From Caulobacter flavus (GTDB taxonomy: Bacteria; Pseudomonadota; Alphaproteobacteria; Caulobacterales; Caulobacteraceae), in NCBI RefSeq assembly GCF_003722335.1, contig NZ_CP026100.1, positions 3,818,001 through 3,882,000 of the forward strand: 64,000 bases of DNA, read 5' to 3'. Each line of letters begins with the position of its first letter. The stretch's first letter is position 1. Positions 45,825 to 54,816 of this stretch are shown here, piece by piece. A program made the position numbers and the translations under genes. The notes beneath the pieces are model-generated. The model saw nothing but the letters and a program-made list of their open reading frames with translations, was not told the origin of the DNA and ran no database searches.

Positions 45825-46268
45825 TCAGTCGACGCTGATCAGTCCGGCGGCGGCCTCGATGGCCAGTTCATAGCTCGCGGCGCCGAAGCCGGAGACCAGG
45901 CCGGTCGCCGCGAGCGAAACGAAGGTGTGGCGGCGGAACTCCTCCCGCGCCGCAGGGTTCGACAGGTGACACTCGATGACCGGGATATTCAAGGTCTTCA
46001 AGGCGTCGAGGAGGGCGATGGAGGTATGTCCATAACCCGCCGGATTGATCACGAGCGCGCTGGCCTCGGTGCGGGCTTCCTGCACCCAGTCGATCAGCAC
46101 GCCTTCGTGATTGCTCTGCCGGAACACGACGGAAAGCCCCCTGGCCGCGGCCCGCGCTTCGCAGCGCACACGCACGTCATCCAGGGTGTCCTTGCCGTAG
46201 ATCTCGGGCTCCCGCGTTCCCAACAGGTTGAGATTGGGCCCGCTCAGCACATGGATCGGTTTGACCAT
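45825..46268 (-). CDS. aroQ: 3-dehydroquinate dehydratase, type II
   Basis: Third step of the shikimate pathway. The dodecameric type II enzyme is shown by [20 protein letters not shown] (catalytic Tyr in IYG), [32 protein letters not shown] and [19 protein letters not shown] with the catalytic His. The 147-residue length is standard. The aroQ-accB-accC order is common in proteobacteria. It is divergent from thiS, 78 bases between starts. Confidence 0.95.
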   Translation of the reverse strand: MVKPIHVLSGPNLNLLGTREPEIYGKDTLDDVRVRCEARAAARGLSVVFRQSNHEGVLIDWVQEARTEASALVINPAGYGHTSIALLDALKTLNIPVIECHLSNPAAREEFRRHTFVSLAATGLVSGFGAASYELAIEAAAGLISVD

Positions 46269-46346
46269 TCGGCTCCGCCGTCGATTCCGGAGGTCTTGTA
46301 TAGCCGGTTCCGCCGCGTCACAAGCAGGGCTCGCTTCGGAGGTGAG

Positions 46347-46547
46347 ATGAGACTTCTACTGAACGGCGAAGACCGCCAATTCGACGGCGTCGCCAGCATC
46401 GCGGACCTGGTGGCCGCCCTGGGCCTGGACGCGCGCAAGGTGGCCGTCGAACGCAATCTCGAGATCGCCCCGCGCTCGCTGTACGCCGACACCGCTCTGG
46501 CCGACGGCGACCGCATCGAGATCGTGACGTTCATCGGTGGCGGGTGA
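46347..46547 (+). CDS. thiS: Sulfur carrier protein ThiS
   Basis: A 66-residue ubiquitin-like protein that carries sulfur as a C-terminal thiocarboxylate for thiazole synthesis. It begins [20 protein letters not shown] and ends EIVTFIGGG, providing the obligatory terminal Gly-Gly. GGAGGTGAG lies directly upstream of the ATG. Its partner thiG lies 1.1 kb downstream on the same strand rather than adjacent, the gap being filled with repeats. Confidence 0.93.
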   Translation: MRLLLNGEDRQFDGVASIADLVAALGLDARKVAVERNLEIAPRSLYADTALADGDRIEIVTFIGGG

Positions 46548-47658
46548 GGGCTCGTCTTCGGCTCGGCCCCCCTCCGCCCCTCCGGGGGCGCCTCCCCCAG
46601 AGGGGGAGGATCTGGAAGCGCCGGCGCCCTTGGAGATGCTCCCCCGCTGGGGGAGCTGTCGCGAAGCGACTGAGGGGGCCGCCGCAGGCGGACACGGCCT
46701 GGCGGCCTCACGCGGAAATCCGCTGAGCTGATGGAGAGGGCGCGGGGCGTCCGGGCTTCGCCCGGATGTGTGAGTTTCAATTACCGTTTCGACGAAGCTT
46801 AGACGCCCCGCGCGATCGTTATTCCTCAGGCCGGGGCGCGCAGGCCTCTTCCGCCTTGTGCCCCTTCCCCACGCAGAGCTCCCCGTTTCTTGACGGCCAG
46901 GAGTGCGTGCTAGGCGCGGACCCTTGGGCGGGCGGGAGCCTAGTCAGGCAAGCTCCCGATGGATGGGTTTACGTCCCCCATCCTCATTTAAGCCTTCAGG
47001 CCCGGCTCACGCCGCTCCTTCAGCCCCGCTCGATCGCATCCGCGTCGCACGCTTCGGGCCGGATCCTTGCGCCCTCTCCCTGCGACGGGATGAAGTGATT
47101 ATGCGGGCGGTCTGGATCCGTCTGATCCAGCACCGTGAGAAAGTTGCAAGAAGTTGAGATCGTTCAGGTCTTTTCGCTGAACGCAGAGGATCGACGGGGC
47201 TGGATCCCCGTCGGGTCGTCTTCTCCCTTCCCCCTCGATGTGGGAGGGGCCGGGGTTGGGGGTGGCTGCGGCGGTCGGTCCTGATGCGGCGGTGGAGGCG
47301 GAACGGCCGCGTCACCCCCATCCCAACCCTTCCCCCATCGAGGGGGAAGGGCTTGGGCCGGCATCTCGGAAGCTGAAAACGGCCCCCTCCGGCCCTCCGG
47401 GCCACCTCCCCCAGAGGGGGACTGTTGCGAAATTCGGAACGTCGAAGAACAGACCAGAATCCGTTCGAGAACAGTTCGGAATCAAAAGGGGAAAGTCGTT
47501 CTTGTTTTACCCCATTATGCAACGATCCCCCAGAGGGGGAGGATCTTTGGGTTCTCCTTCCTCGGGCACGAGCCTTCTCGGAGGGGGAGGATCTTCACGC
47601 CGGCCTTCCGCGCCTCTACGGATTTGAAACCCAGGCTGCCCAGGCGTAAACCGGCCGC
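46548..47658. repeat. 1.1-kb repeat-rich, non-coding thiS-thiG spacer
   Basis: From 46557 to 46700 are members of the GC-rich intergenic repeat family (CTCCCCCAGAGGGGGAGG). Positions 46740-47000 hold strong hairpins (described separately). Positions 47226-47352 form a large fold-back (CTTCCCCCTCGATG... against CATCGAGGGGGAAG). Positions 47368-47425 and 47523-47600 hold further repeat copies. Several short open frames exist, but none has a family signature or a credible ribosome-binding site. Confidence 0.6.
46740..47000. ncRNA. Candidate structured RNA (strand unknown)
   Basis: GCGCGGGGCGTC (46740-46751) pairs perfectly with GACGCCCCGCGC (46802-46813) around an inner CCGGGCTTCGCCCGG hairpin. 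Next, CACGCA (46870-46875) pairs with TGCGTG (46904-46909), enclosing CTCC/GGAG and CCGT/ACGG. CTAGGC (46910-46915) faces GCCTAG (46938-46943), and GATGGG faces CCCATC further on. I matched it to no known riboswitch, tmRNA, RNase P or SRP RNA by eye. Confidence 0.35.
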
Positions 47659-48474
47659 ATGAACGCGCACGTTTCCCCCGAATCCGCCGCGCCGGCCGCC
47701 CCCGCCGACGAAACCTGGACCGTCGCTGGTCGCACCTTCCGCTCGCGCCTGATCGTGGGCACGGGCAAGTACAAGGACTACGCGACCAACGCCGCCGCCG
47801 CCCGCGCGGCCGGCGCCGAGATCGTCACCGTGGCCGTGCGCCGCGTGAACCTGACCGATCCGAGCCAGCCGCTGCTGGTCGACTACATCAAGCCGACCGA
47901 GTTCACCTATCTTCCGAACACGGCGGGCTGCTTTACGGGTGAGGACGCCGTGCGCACCCTGCGCCTGGCCCGCGAGGCCGGCGGCTGGGACCTGGTGAAG
48001 CTGGAGGTCCTCAGCGACCCCAAGACCCTGTTCCCGGACATGGAAGAGACCCTGCGCTCGCTGAAGCTGCTGGTCTCGGACGGATTCCAGGTGATGGTCT
48101 ACTGCTCGGACGACCCGGTCTACGCCAAGAAACTTGAAGAGGCCGGCGCGGTGGCGATCATGCCGCTGGGCGCGCCGATCGGCTCGGGCCTGGGCATCCA
48201 GAACCGCGTCAACCTGCGGATCATCGTCGAGAACGCCAAGGTTCCCGTGCTGGTCGACGCCGGCGTCGGCACGGCCTCGGACGCGGCCATCGGCATGGAG
48301 CTGGGCTGCGACGCCATCCTGATGAACACCGCCATCGCCGAGGCCAAGGACCCGATCCGCATGGCCAAGGCCATGAAGCACGCGGTCATCGCCGGCCGCG
48401 AGGCCTATCTGGCCGGCCGGATGCAGAAGCGGCTCTACGCCGATCCCAGCTCGCCGCTGGCGGGGCTGATCTAG
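47659..48474 (+). CDS. thiG: Thiazole synthase
   Basis: ThiG forms the thiazole phosphate ring of thiamine from deoxyxylulose phosphate, dehydroglycine and ThiS thiocarboxylate. Family motifs: [53 protein letters not shown] with the Schiff-base Lys, [14 protein letters not shown], and [21 protein letters not shown] 15-residue alanine-rich N-terminal extension precedes the domain. Its length is 271 residues. Separated from thiS by a long spacer. Confidence 0.95.
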   Translation: MNAHVSPESAAPAAPADETWTVAGRTFRSRLIVGTGKYKDYATNAAAARAAGAEIVTVAVRRVNLTDPSQPLLVDYIKPTEFTYLPNTAGCFTGEDAVRTLRLAREAGGWDLVKLEVLSDPKTLFPDMEETLRSLKLLVSDGFQVMVYCSDDPVYAKKLEEAGAVAIMPLGAPIGSGLGIQNRVNLRIIVENAKVPVLVDAGVGTASDAAIGMELGCDAILMNTAIAEAKDPIRMAKAMKHAVIAGREAYLAGRMQKRLYADPSSPLAGLI

Positions 48475-48490
48475 AGGCCCAATCTCTTTC

Positions 48491-48724
48491 CGTCATCCCG
48501 GACGGCCGTAGGCCGATCCGGGACCCAGGAGACTGGGCAAGGCGTGCGGGGTTTCTTTCGGGCGGCGGCCGGCGCGTTGCGGTCGCCTCTGGGTCCCGGC
48601 TCTCCGCTGCGCTGCGGCCGGGATGACGATGAAGGGGCGGGCAGGGGCTTGGGCCCTGATCCCGGCGGAAGCTGAAAACGCCCCCCTCCGGCCCTTCGGG
48701 CCACCTCCCCCAGAGAGGATCTTG
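48491..48724. repeat. Fold-back element and GC-rich repeat downstream of thiG
   Basis: CGTCATCCCGG (48491-48501) is inverted exactly as CCGGGATGACG (48618-48628). Inside it, CCGGGACCCAG (48518-48528) is inverted as CTGGGTCCCGG (48589-48599). Immediately after, 48667-48724 is a copy of the GGAAGCTGAAAACGCCCC repeat. Confidence 0.65.
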
Positions 48725-48727
48725 GCT

Positions 48728-49057
48728 TCAGGCCTTGAAGTCGACCAGGACGCCCTTCTTCTCCTCGGCCTGCTGGGTGACCTCGTCCTTGATCATCTGC
48801 TTGATCTTGGCCTCGAGCTTTTCGCGTTCCTTGGAATCCATCGCCGCCACATCTTCCTCGGTGAGGCCCAGCTTGCCGAGGATGGCCGCACGCATCTTCT
48901 CGGCGGGCGACTTGGCGGCGTAGTCGTAGAGTTCCTGGCGGGCGGACGAACCGCCGACGCCCGTCGAGGCGGGGGTGAAGGCGGACGTCGCGCCGTTGAC
49001 GCGGTCGGCCGCGCTCGTCGACATCGTCGCCCAGGGATTGGAACCGGAGATAAGCAT
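48728..49057 (-). CDS. Small hypothetical protein
   Basis: A 109-residue soluble protein of unknown function. The N-terminal half is low-complexity and rich in Ser, Ala and Gly (SNPWATMSTSAADRVNGATS). The C-terminal half is charged and helical (SPAEKMRAAILGKLGLTEED, EREKLEAKIKQMIKDEVTQQ), ending VLVDFKA. GGGAG lies six bases before the ATG. Its 3' end abuts a repeat. The pattern suggests an adaptor-like or secreted small protein, but nothing specific can be claimed. Confidence 0.65.
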   Translation of the reverse strand: MLISGSNPWATMSTSAADRVNGATSAFTPASTGVGGSSARQELYDYAAKSPAEKMRAAILGKLGLTEEDVAAMDSKEREKLEAKIKQMIKDEVTQQAEEKKGVLVDFKA

Positions 49058-49255
49058 GTGAACTCCCGCCGCTGATCTGGCGGAAGTTGCAAAGCAAACG
49101 CCGTGCAAGCGGGGCTCGCACGGCGGTTTCCAAAGATTTCAAAAGGTTGCGACGTCGTGTCGCGGAGCGCTGGGGCCGGTCGCGGCAAAGCTTGCCGCGC
49201 CGTTTCAACCGCCGGGCGATCCTTGCCGCCCGGACGGCCCCCGGCTGCCCGGGCC

Positions 49256-49993
49256 TCAGCCCTTCTTCTTGGCGGCGATGCGGGCTTCCTCGATGGCCAG
49301 CTTGAGGGCCTGCATGTCGGCGCCGGGGATCATCTTGTCGCCAACGACGAAGGCCGGGGTGCCTTCGATGTGCAGGGCCTGGGCCAGGCCGGTGACGTCC
49401 TGCAGCTGCTGGGTGACGGCGGCCGAGGCGCCGGCGGCGCGGGCCTTCTCGACGTCGACGCCGGCGGCCTTGGCGATGCGGGCGATGGCGGCTTCGTCCA
49501 GGCTCTTCTCGGCCATCATGCCCTTGTAGACCGGCAGGGTCTTGCCCTGGGCCTGGGCGCCGATGGCCATGCGGGCGGCCAGTTCGGACTCGCGACCGAA
49601 GATCACGAATTCCTTGAAGACGAAGCGAACGTCGGGGTTCTTCTCGATGATCTCGACCACCTGCGGCGCGGCGATCTTGCAGTAGCCGCACTTGTAGTCG
49701 AAGAACTCGGTGACGGTGATCGTGCCGTTCGGATTGGCCACGAAGTCGCGCGGATCACGCTCGATGGCCTGGCGGTGCTTGGCGATCGCGCCCTGCGACT
49801 TGGAGGCGGCTTCGGCCAGCTGCTTTTCCTGCAGCTTGGCGCTGACCTCGATCAGCACCTCGGGATTTTCCAGCAGGTAGGCGCGGACCTTCTTGCCGAA
49901 CGCCTCGTCGCTTTTGGGCTGGCTGCAGGCGGCCATGCCGGTCGTCAGGACGATGGCGGCGGCGGCCAGGGCGAGGGGGCGGCGAAGGGGCAT
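49256..49993 (-). CDS. DsbA family thiol oxidoreductase, putative lipoprotein
   Basis: A 245-residue periplasmic thioredoxin-fold protein. The signal sequence LALAAAAIVLTTGMAAC ends in a lipobox with Cys near residue 23, so membrane anchoring is expected. An N-terminal helical region (FGKKVRAYLLENPEVLIEVS) precedes the DsbA domain with the redox motif CGYC in FFDYKCGYCKIAAPQV and the cis-Pro motif IEGTPAFVVGDKMIPG. This layout is that of the ScsC/Com1-like group. It lies 30 bases downstream of the M48 protease gene on the same strand, suggesting a shared envelope quality-control role. Confidence 0.88.
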   Translation of the reverse strand: MPLRRPLALAAAAIVLTTGMAACSQPKSDEAFGKKVRAYLLENPEVLIEVSAKLQEKQLAEAASKSQGAIAKHRQAIERDPRDFVANPNGTITVTEFFDYKCGYCKIAAPQVVEIIEKNPDVRFVFKEFVIFGRESELAARMAIGAQAQGKTLPVYKGMMAEKSLDEAAIARIAKAAGVDVEKARAAGASAAVTQQLQDVTGLAQALHIEGTPAFVVGDKMIPGADMQALKLAIEEARIAAKKKG

Positions 49994-50023
49994 TCGGGTC
50001 TCGGTCTTTCGGGGAATCGCAGG

Positions 50024-51430
50024 TCAGGGATTGGACGCCGTCAGGCCTTCCTTGGCCAGGGCCTTGAGGTCCTGGTCGCTGGGGCGGGAGGCCAGCACGA
50101 TGTCGGTGGCGCGCCGCCAGTCGGGCGTGTCCTTCTTGAGCAGTTCGCGGGCGCGCATGGCGAACACGCGGGCTTCCTGCACCGCGCCCAGGTTGAAGTA
50201 CTGCTCGGCGGTGGCCAGGCGGGCCTCGCCGTCCTTGCCCTGCTTGTCGTAGGCCTGGGCCAGCAGGCGCCAGGCGACGGCGTTGTCGCCCTCGTTGACC
50301 AGGGCCCGCTTCAGCTCGCCGACGCCTTCCTCGATCTTCTTGGGATCGTCCAGGCCGATCAGGGTCTGGCCCAGATTGATGCGCAGCAGGGCCGCGTCGG
50401 GCTTGAGCGCCACGGAGCGGCGCTGGGGCTCCTCGGCCTGGGCCACGCGGTTGAACTCGAACAGGATCTGGCCCTTGAGCTCCCAGAGATAGGGGTTCTT
50501 CTCGTTCTCGGCGATCAGGTCGTCGAGGATCTTCAGGGCCCGGTCGGGCTCCTTCATCTGGTAGTAGGCGATCGAGCGGGCGTAGCGCGCGGGGAAGCTG
50601 CGATCGGTCTCGCGATACTTGATCAGGGCCGTCTGGGGATTGATGAACCCCTCCAGCTTGGCCTTCATGATCTCGTGCTCGGCCAGTTCGTCGGGCGTGT
50701 CGACGGCGTCGTAGTGCGGCAGGCGCTCGACCTTGGCCCGCAGGGCCTCGATGCGGTCGGACGACAGCGGGTGGCTGCGGAAGTAGGCGAAGCGCCGCGA
50801 CTGGTCGAAGACCTCCTGGTAGCGGAAGTTGTCGAAGAACTCGACGAGGCCGCGGCCCGACTGGCCGGTGGCCTCCAGGAAGTTGGCGCCGGCCTGGTCG
50901 GCGCGCGATTCCTGCTCGCGGCTGTAGCCCAGCGCGCCCAAGGTGCCGAAATAGCTGGCGTTGCCCATCAGCACCGCGCCGGCGTCGGGCGCGCCGGCCA
51001 GGGCGGCCAGGACGCCCAAGCCCATCGTCAGGATCATCGGCTTGAGGCCGGCCTTCATCATCTCGTCGGAGCGCAGCGGGTGGGCGCCGGCGAGGTGGCC
51101 GGTTTCGTGGGCGATGACGCCCTTGAGCTGGTTGGGGGTCTCGGTCTGCAGGATCAGGCCGGTGTTGAGGCCCATCATCAGGCCCTGGGTGGCGAAGGCG
51201 TTCAGTTCCTTGTCGCCGACCAGCAGGATGCGCACGGTCTTGGGATCAAGGCCCGCCGCCGCGTAGATCGGGTCGGAATCGCGGTGCAGGATCTCTTCGA
51301 TCTCGGTGTCGCGGATCAGCGACAGGCCCTGGGCCTGGGCCGCGATGGGGGCCGCCACGGAGGCCAGCAGGGCGAGGGCGGAAAGGCCGGCGCCGAACGT
51401 CTTGCCGACGGTCCTCTTGCGGGACGTCAT
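50024..51430 (-). CDS. M48 family metalloprotease (BepA/YfgC-like)
   Basis: A 468-residue periplasmic zinc protease with TPR-like repeats. The signal peptide is followed by SLIRDTEIEEILHRDSDPIY. The zinc motif HETGH lies in LKGVIAHETGHLAGAHPLRS near residue 113, with the third ligand Glu in REQESRADQAGANFL. The C-terminal half (residues about 270-440) is helical repeats as in BepA, which handles outer-membrane protein assembly failures. Start 51430 has GGAGACC upstream. It lies between rne and the DsbA-like gene. Confidence 0.9.
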   Translation of the reverse strand: MTSRKRTVGKTFGAGLSALALLASVAAPIAAQAQGLSLIRDTEIEEILHRDSDPIYAAAGLDPKTVRILLVGDKELNAFATQGLMMGLNTGLILQTETPNQLKGVIAHETGHLAGAHPLRSDEMMKAGLKPMILTMGLGVLAALAGAPDAGAVLMGNASYFGTLGALGYSREQESRADQAGANFLEATGQSGRGLVEFFDNFRYQEVFDQSRRFAYFRSHPLSSDRIEALRAKVERLPHYDAVDTPDELAEHEIMKAKLEGFINPQTALIKYRETDRSFPARYARSIAYYQMKEPDRALKILDDLIAENEKNPYLWELKGQILFEFNRVAQAEEPQRRSVALKPDAALLRINLGQTLIGLDDPKKIEEGVGELKRALVNEGDNAVAWRLLAQAYDKQGKDGEARLATAEQYFNLGAVQEARVFAMRARELLKKDTPDWRRATDIVLASRPSDQDLKALAKEGLTASNP

Positions 51431-51537
51431 CGATGGTCTCCTGGTCGCGCCCCCGCGCCGTCCGGCAGTCTAGCGCGCAGCGGACGCGGCTGGAAATCGC
51501 AAGGGCGAGGCTTGTCTAGGAGGGGATATAGGCGCGA

Positions 51538-51567
51538 ACCGCGGCGACGCCATGGCGCCGCCGCGGT
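51538..51567 (-). terminator. Hairpin after rne
   Basis: ACCGCGGCG (51538-51546) pairs perfectly with CGCCGCGGT (51559-51567) just past the rne stop codon. The stem is strong but no T run follows on the minus strand. Confidence 0.45.
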
Positions 51568-51581
51568 CGTTTGCGGTCGGA

Positions 51582-54275
51582 TCAGCCGCGACGCCACCAG
51601 CCGCGCTTGGGCTGGGCGGGCGGAGCGCTGATCTCGTTCGGATCGGGCTCGGCCGGGACCGGCGCGGGCTCGGCTTCGACGACGGCTTCCACCGGCGCCG
51701 GAGCGGCTTCGACGACGGGTTCGGGAGCCGGTTCCGGGGCGATCTCGACGTCGGCGGCGACGATCGGCGCGGTCTCGGCGACCACTTCGGCCAGGGCCTC
51801 GGCGGGCGCGGCGGCGGCTTCGATCGCTTCGGCCGTCTCGGCCTGGACGGCTTCGACCTCGGTCTCGGCGGCCTTGCGGCTGCGGCTGCGGCTGCGGCGC
51901 GGCTTCTTGGCCGGGGCGGCCTCTTCCGGCGTCGGCAGTTCGACCCAGACGTCGGCGGGCGGGCCTTCGATCACCGGCGGCTCGAGCACCAGCGGGGCGA
52001 CGTCCTCGACCACGACCGGAGCGATCGGGGTCTCGGCGGCCGGCTGGCGGTCACGACCGCCGCGACGGCGCTCGCGGCGCTCCGGACGCTCGGCGCGTTC
52101 CGGACGTTCGGCGGCCTCCGGGCGTTCCTGACGTTCGGGACGCTCGGCGCGCTCCGGACGCTCGCCGCGATCGCGACGGCCTTCGCCGCCACGGGCCTCG
52201 AGGGCTTCCGGATCGTGCCAGACATACGGGTTGTCGCCGAACGGAACGCGCGGACGGTTCCAGACATAGACGTCGGCGGCGCGATCGCCGTCCTCGCGGC
52301 CACCGCGGCGACCGCCGCGACGGCCCCGGCGGCGGCGGCGGCGGCGCGATTCCTCGTCGTCGCCGTCGGCGTCGCCTTCAGCGTCGAACTCGGCGGCTTC
52401 GCCGTCTTCCGAGGTCTCTTCGGCGGCTTCCTCGTCGCGACGGCCGCGACGGCGACGCTTGTTGCGGCGACCGCCGCGATCGTCGTCCGAGCGAGCCTTG
52501 CGGGGCGCTTCGTCCTCGTCTTCGTCCTCGTCGCCTTCGTCGGAGACGATTTCTTCTTCCTCGTCTTCGTCCTCGTCGTCGAAGACCTCGTCGAACACCG
52601 GATCGGGCTCGTAGGCGATCGCCGGCGGCGCGATGCGGTCGCCAAGCTCGGTGCGCTCGATCTCGTGCTCGGCCTGGCGCAGGCCGTCGTCGACCAGCAC
52701 GGTGACGAACACGCCGTGGTTCAGCTGCAGGCGCTGCAGGTAGGCGCGCTTTTCGTTGAGGATGTAGATGCCGACGGCGCGGCTGACCTTCAGGGTCACG
52801 GCGCCGCTGCCCTTCAGGGCCTCGACCTCGACGCCGCGCAGGGCGGCCAGGGCGCTCGATTCGACCGAGCGGACGCGGCCGGTGCCTTCGCAGTGCTCGC
52901 AGACGTGGGTGGTGCCTTCCAGCACGCCGGTGCGGCGGCGCTGGCGGCTGATCTCCATCAGGCCGAAGCCGGAGATCTTGCCCATCTGGATGCGGGCGCG
53001 GTCGTCCTTGAGGGCGTCCTTGAGGACCTTCTCGACCGTGCGGTTGTTCTTGCCTTCATCCATGTCGATGAAGTCGATGACGATCAGGCCGGCCAGGTCG
53101 CGCAGGCGCAGCTGGCGAGCGGCTTCCTCGGCGGCCTCGATGTTGGTCTTGAGGGCCGTGGCCTCGATGTTGCGCTCGCGCGTGGCCTTGCCCGAGTTGA
53201 CGTCGATGGCGACCAGGGCCTCGGTCTGGTTGATCACCAGATAGCCGCCCGAACGCAGCGGCACGACCGGCGAGTAGATCTGCGCCAGGTGGTCTTCGAT
53301 GCGGTTCTTGACGAACAGCGGCGTGGGCTCGCGATACGGGAAGACCTTCTTGGCCTGGCTGGGCATCAGCATGCGCATGAAGTCGCGCGCTTCGCGGTAG
53401 CCGGCCTCGCCCTCGACCCAGATGCCGTCCAGGTCCTTGTCGTACATGTCGCGGATGGCGCGCTTGACGAGGTCTTCTTCCTCGTAGATCAGCGCCGGCG
53501 CCACCGAGTGCAGCGTGTTGTCGCGGATGTTCTCCCACAGACGCAGCAGGTATTCGTAGTCGCGCTTGACCTCGGCCTTGGTGCGCTTGGCGCCGGCCGT
53601 GCGGACGATCAGGCCCATGCCCTGCGGCACGTCCAGGCTCTGCACCACGCTCTTGAGACGCTTGCGGTCGGTCACCGCGGTGATCTTGCGGCTGATGCCG
53701 CCGCCGCGGGCGGTGTTGGGCATCAGGACGCCGTAGCGGCCGGCCAGCGACAGGTAGGTGGTCAGGGCCGCGCCCTTGTTGCCGCGCTCTTCCTTGACGA
53801 CCTGGACCAGCATGATCTGCCGGCGGCGGATCACTTCCTGGATCTTGTACTTGCGCATCAGGCGGCGCTTGCGGCGCGCCAGTTCCTCTTCGACGTCGTC
53901 TTCCTCGTCGTCGATGGCGTGGTCGTTGGCGTCGTCCTCGTCCTCGCCGCCGGTGGCGCGGCGCGAGACGGGGGTGTCGTCCTCGTCGTCGTGCGAATCA
54001 TCGCGCATCAGCGCTTCGCGATCGGCGACCGGGATCTGGTAGTAGTCCGGGTGGATCTCGTTGAAGGCGAGGAAACCGTGGCGGTTGCCGCCGTACTCGA
54101 TGAACGCAGCCTGGAGGCTGGGTTCAACGCGGGTCACCTTGGCGAGATAGATATTTCCACGAAGTTGTTTGCGGGTCTGGCTCTCGAAATCGAATTCTTC
54201 AACCCGCGAACCGTCCACGACCACCACACGCGTCTCTTCGGCGTGGGCGGCGTCGATCAACATCTTCTTCGACAT
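51582..54275 (-). CDS. rne: Ribonuclease E
   Basis: The endonuclease and scaffold of the RNA degradosome, 897 residues, matching the Caulobacter length. The N-terminus SKKMLIDAAHAEETRVVVVD leads to the S1 domain, interrupted by a long acidic insertion (DDSHDDEDDT to EEDDVEEEL, about residues 85-130). The catalytic DNase I-like domain has IDVNSGKATRERN and IVIDFIDMDEGKN. The zinc link is HVCEHCEGTGRVRS. The C-terminal half is disordered with alternating acidic and Arg-rich tracts and ends KRGWWRRG, the G-W-W tail used to bind PNPase in Caulobacter. ATG 54275 has GGAG nine bases upstream. Confidence 0.95.
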   Translation of the reverse strand: MSKKMLIDAAHAEETRVVVVDGSRVEEFDFESQTRKQLRGNIYLAKVTRVEPSLQAAFIEYGGNRHGFLAFNEIHPDYYQIPVADREALMRDDSHDDEDDTPVSRRATGGEDEDDANDHAIDDEEDDVEEELARRKRRLMRKYKIQEVIRRRQIMLVQVVKEERGNKGAALTTYLSLAGRYGVLMPNTARGGGISRKITAVTDRKRLKSVVQSLDVPQGMGLIVRTAGAKRTKAEVKRDYEYLLRLWENIRDNTLHSVAPALIYEEEDLVKRAIRDMYDKDLDGIWVEGEAGYREARDFMRMLMPSQAKKVFPYREPTPLFVKNRIEDHLAQIYSPVVPLRSGGYLVINQTEALVAIDVNSGKATRERNIEATALKTNIEAAEEAARQLRLRDLAGLIVIDFIDMDEGKNNRTVEKVLKDALKDDRARIQMGKISGFGLMEISRQRRRTGVLEGTTHVCEHCEGTGRVRSVESSALAALRGVEVEALKGSGAVTLKVSRAVGIYILNEKRAYLQRLQLNHGVFVTVLVDDGLRQAEHEIERTELGDRIAPPAIAYEPDPVFDEVFDDEDEDEEEEIVSDEGDEDEDEDEAPRKARSDDDRGGRRNKRRRRGRRDEEAAEETSEDGEAAEFDAEGDADGDDEESRRRRRRRGRRGGRRGGREDGDRAADVYVWNRPRVPFGDNPYVWHDPEALEARGGEGRRDRGERPERAERPERQERPEAAERPERAERPERRERRRGGRDRQPAAETPIAPVVVEDVAPLVLEPPVIEGPPADVWVELPTPEEAAPAKKPRRSRSRSRKAAETEVEAVQAETAEAIEAAAAPAEALAEVVAETAPIVAADVEIAPEPAPEPVVEAAPAPVEAVVEAEPAPVPAEPDPNEISAPPAQPKRGWWRRG

Positions 54276-54816
54276 ACAGGGAATCTCCACGGCGCGCGGC
54301 GGGCGCGAAGCCCGGGCGCCGATATGAAAGGAGGGCGCGCGCATCGCAGACCGCGACTTCGCCGGAGCGAAGTTCGAAGGGCGGTTGCCAGAGGCGATCG
54401 GGTGCGGCGCAGCCCATGGGGTTTCGTTTGTTTTCCTTTGACGCGCCGGGTGGCGCGGATCGGATGACGCGTCGTGGCCGGGAACGGCCAGGGCCCGACG
54501 CGGGCCCTTTTGGGCTTTGGCCGTCGAGACATCCGTCCCGCGCCGACCATCGCCCGCAAACTCCAAAGTCCGGCGGTTCCGGCATGAGGGCGCTATGGAC
54601 GCGTCCGACAATTGGGAACCACTCACGCAAGGCGCCATCGTCTGGCGACGTCGCTCCGCGCACGGCGCCACTTTAGCAACATCGGAAGACAAATGAAAAG
54701 CGCCGTGGAGCAACCGGCGAAATTGATGAAGTCGGTGGTTTCCTTAACGGTTTTTCTACCCGCCCCAGGCGATATCCGTCATTGGTTTCCAAGGTAGCGC
54801 CATTGGCTGGGCGGTA
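54276..54816. promoter_or_regulatory. 541-base divergent rne/amiC control region
   Basis: No gene is supported between the divergent starts of rne and amiC. The length suggests a long rne leader, which in other bacteria is used for autoregulation. AGGGCCC (54490-54496) pairs with GGGCCCT (54502-54508) followed by TT, a possible short terminator or attenuator in the plus direction. The amiC-proximal part (54715-54790) is AT-richer and probably carries its promoter. Confidence 0.45.

Noticed and set aside
46740..47000. TPP or cobalamin riboswitch, 6S RNA, tmRNA or RNase P RNA
   Set aside because: None of their hallmark sequences (for example CTGAGA, the B12 box, the tmRNA tag reading frame, GAGGAAAGTCC) were found here.
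46766..47098. 110-residue ORF in the thiS-thiG spacer
   Set aside because: No family signature or ribosome-binding site; sequence is better explained by strong RNA or DNA hairpins.
51552..54467. 971-residue open frame opposite rne
   Set aside because: Antisense to the full RNase E gene; strings of Val, Leu, Asp and Arg mirror the Asp/Glu and Arg codons of RNase E.
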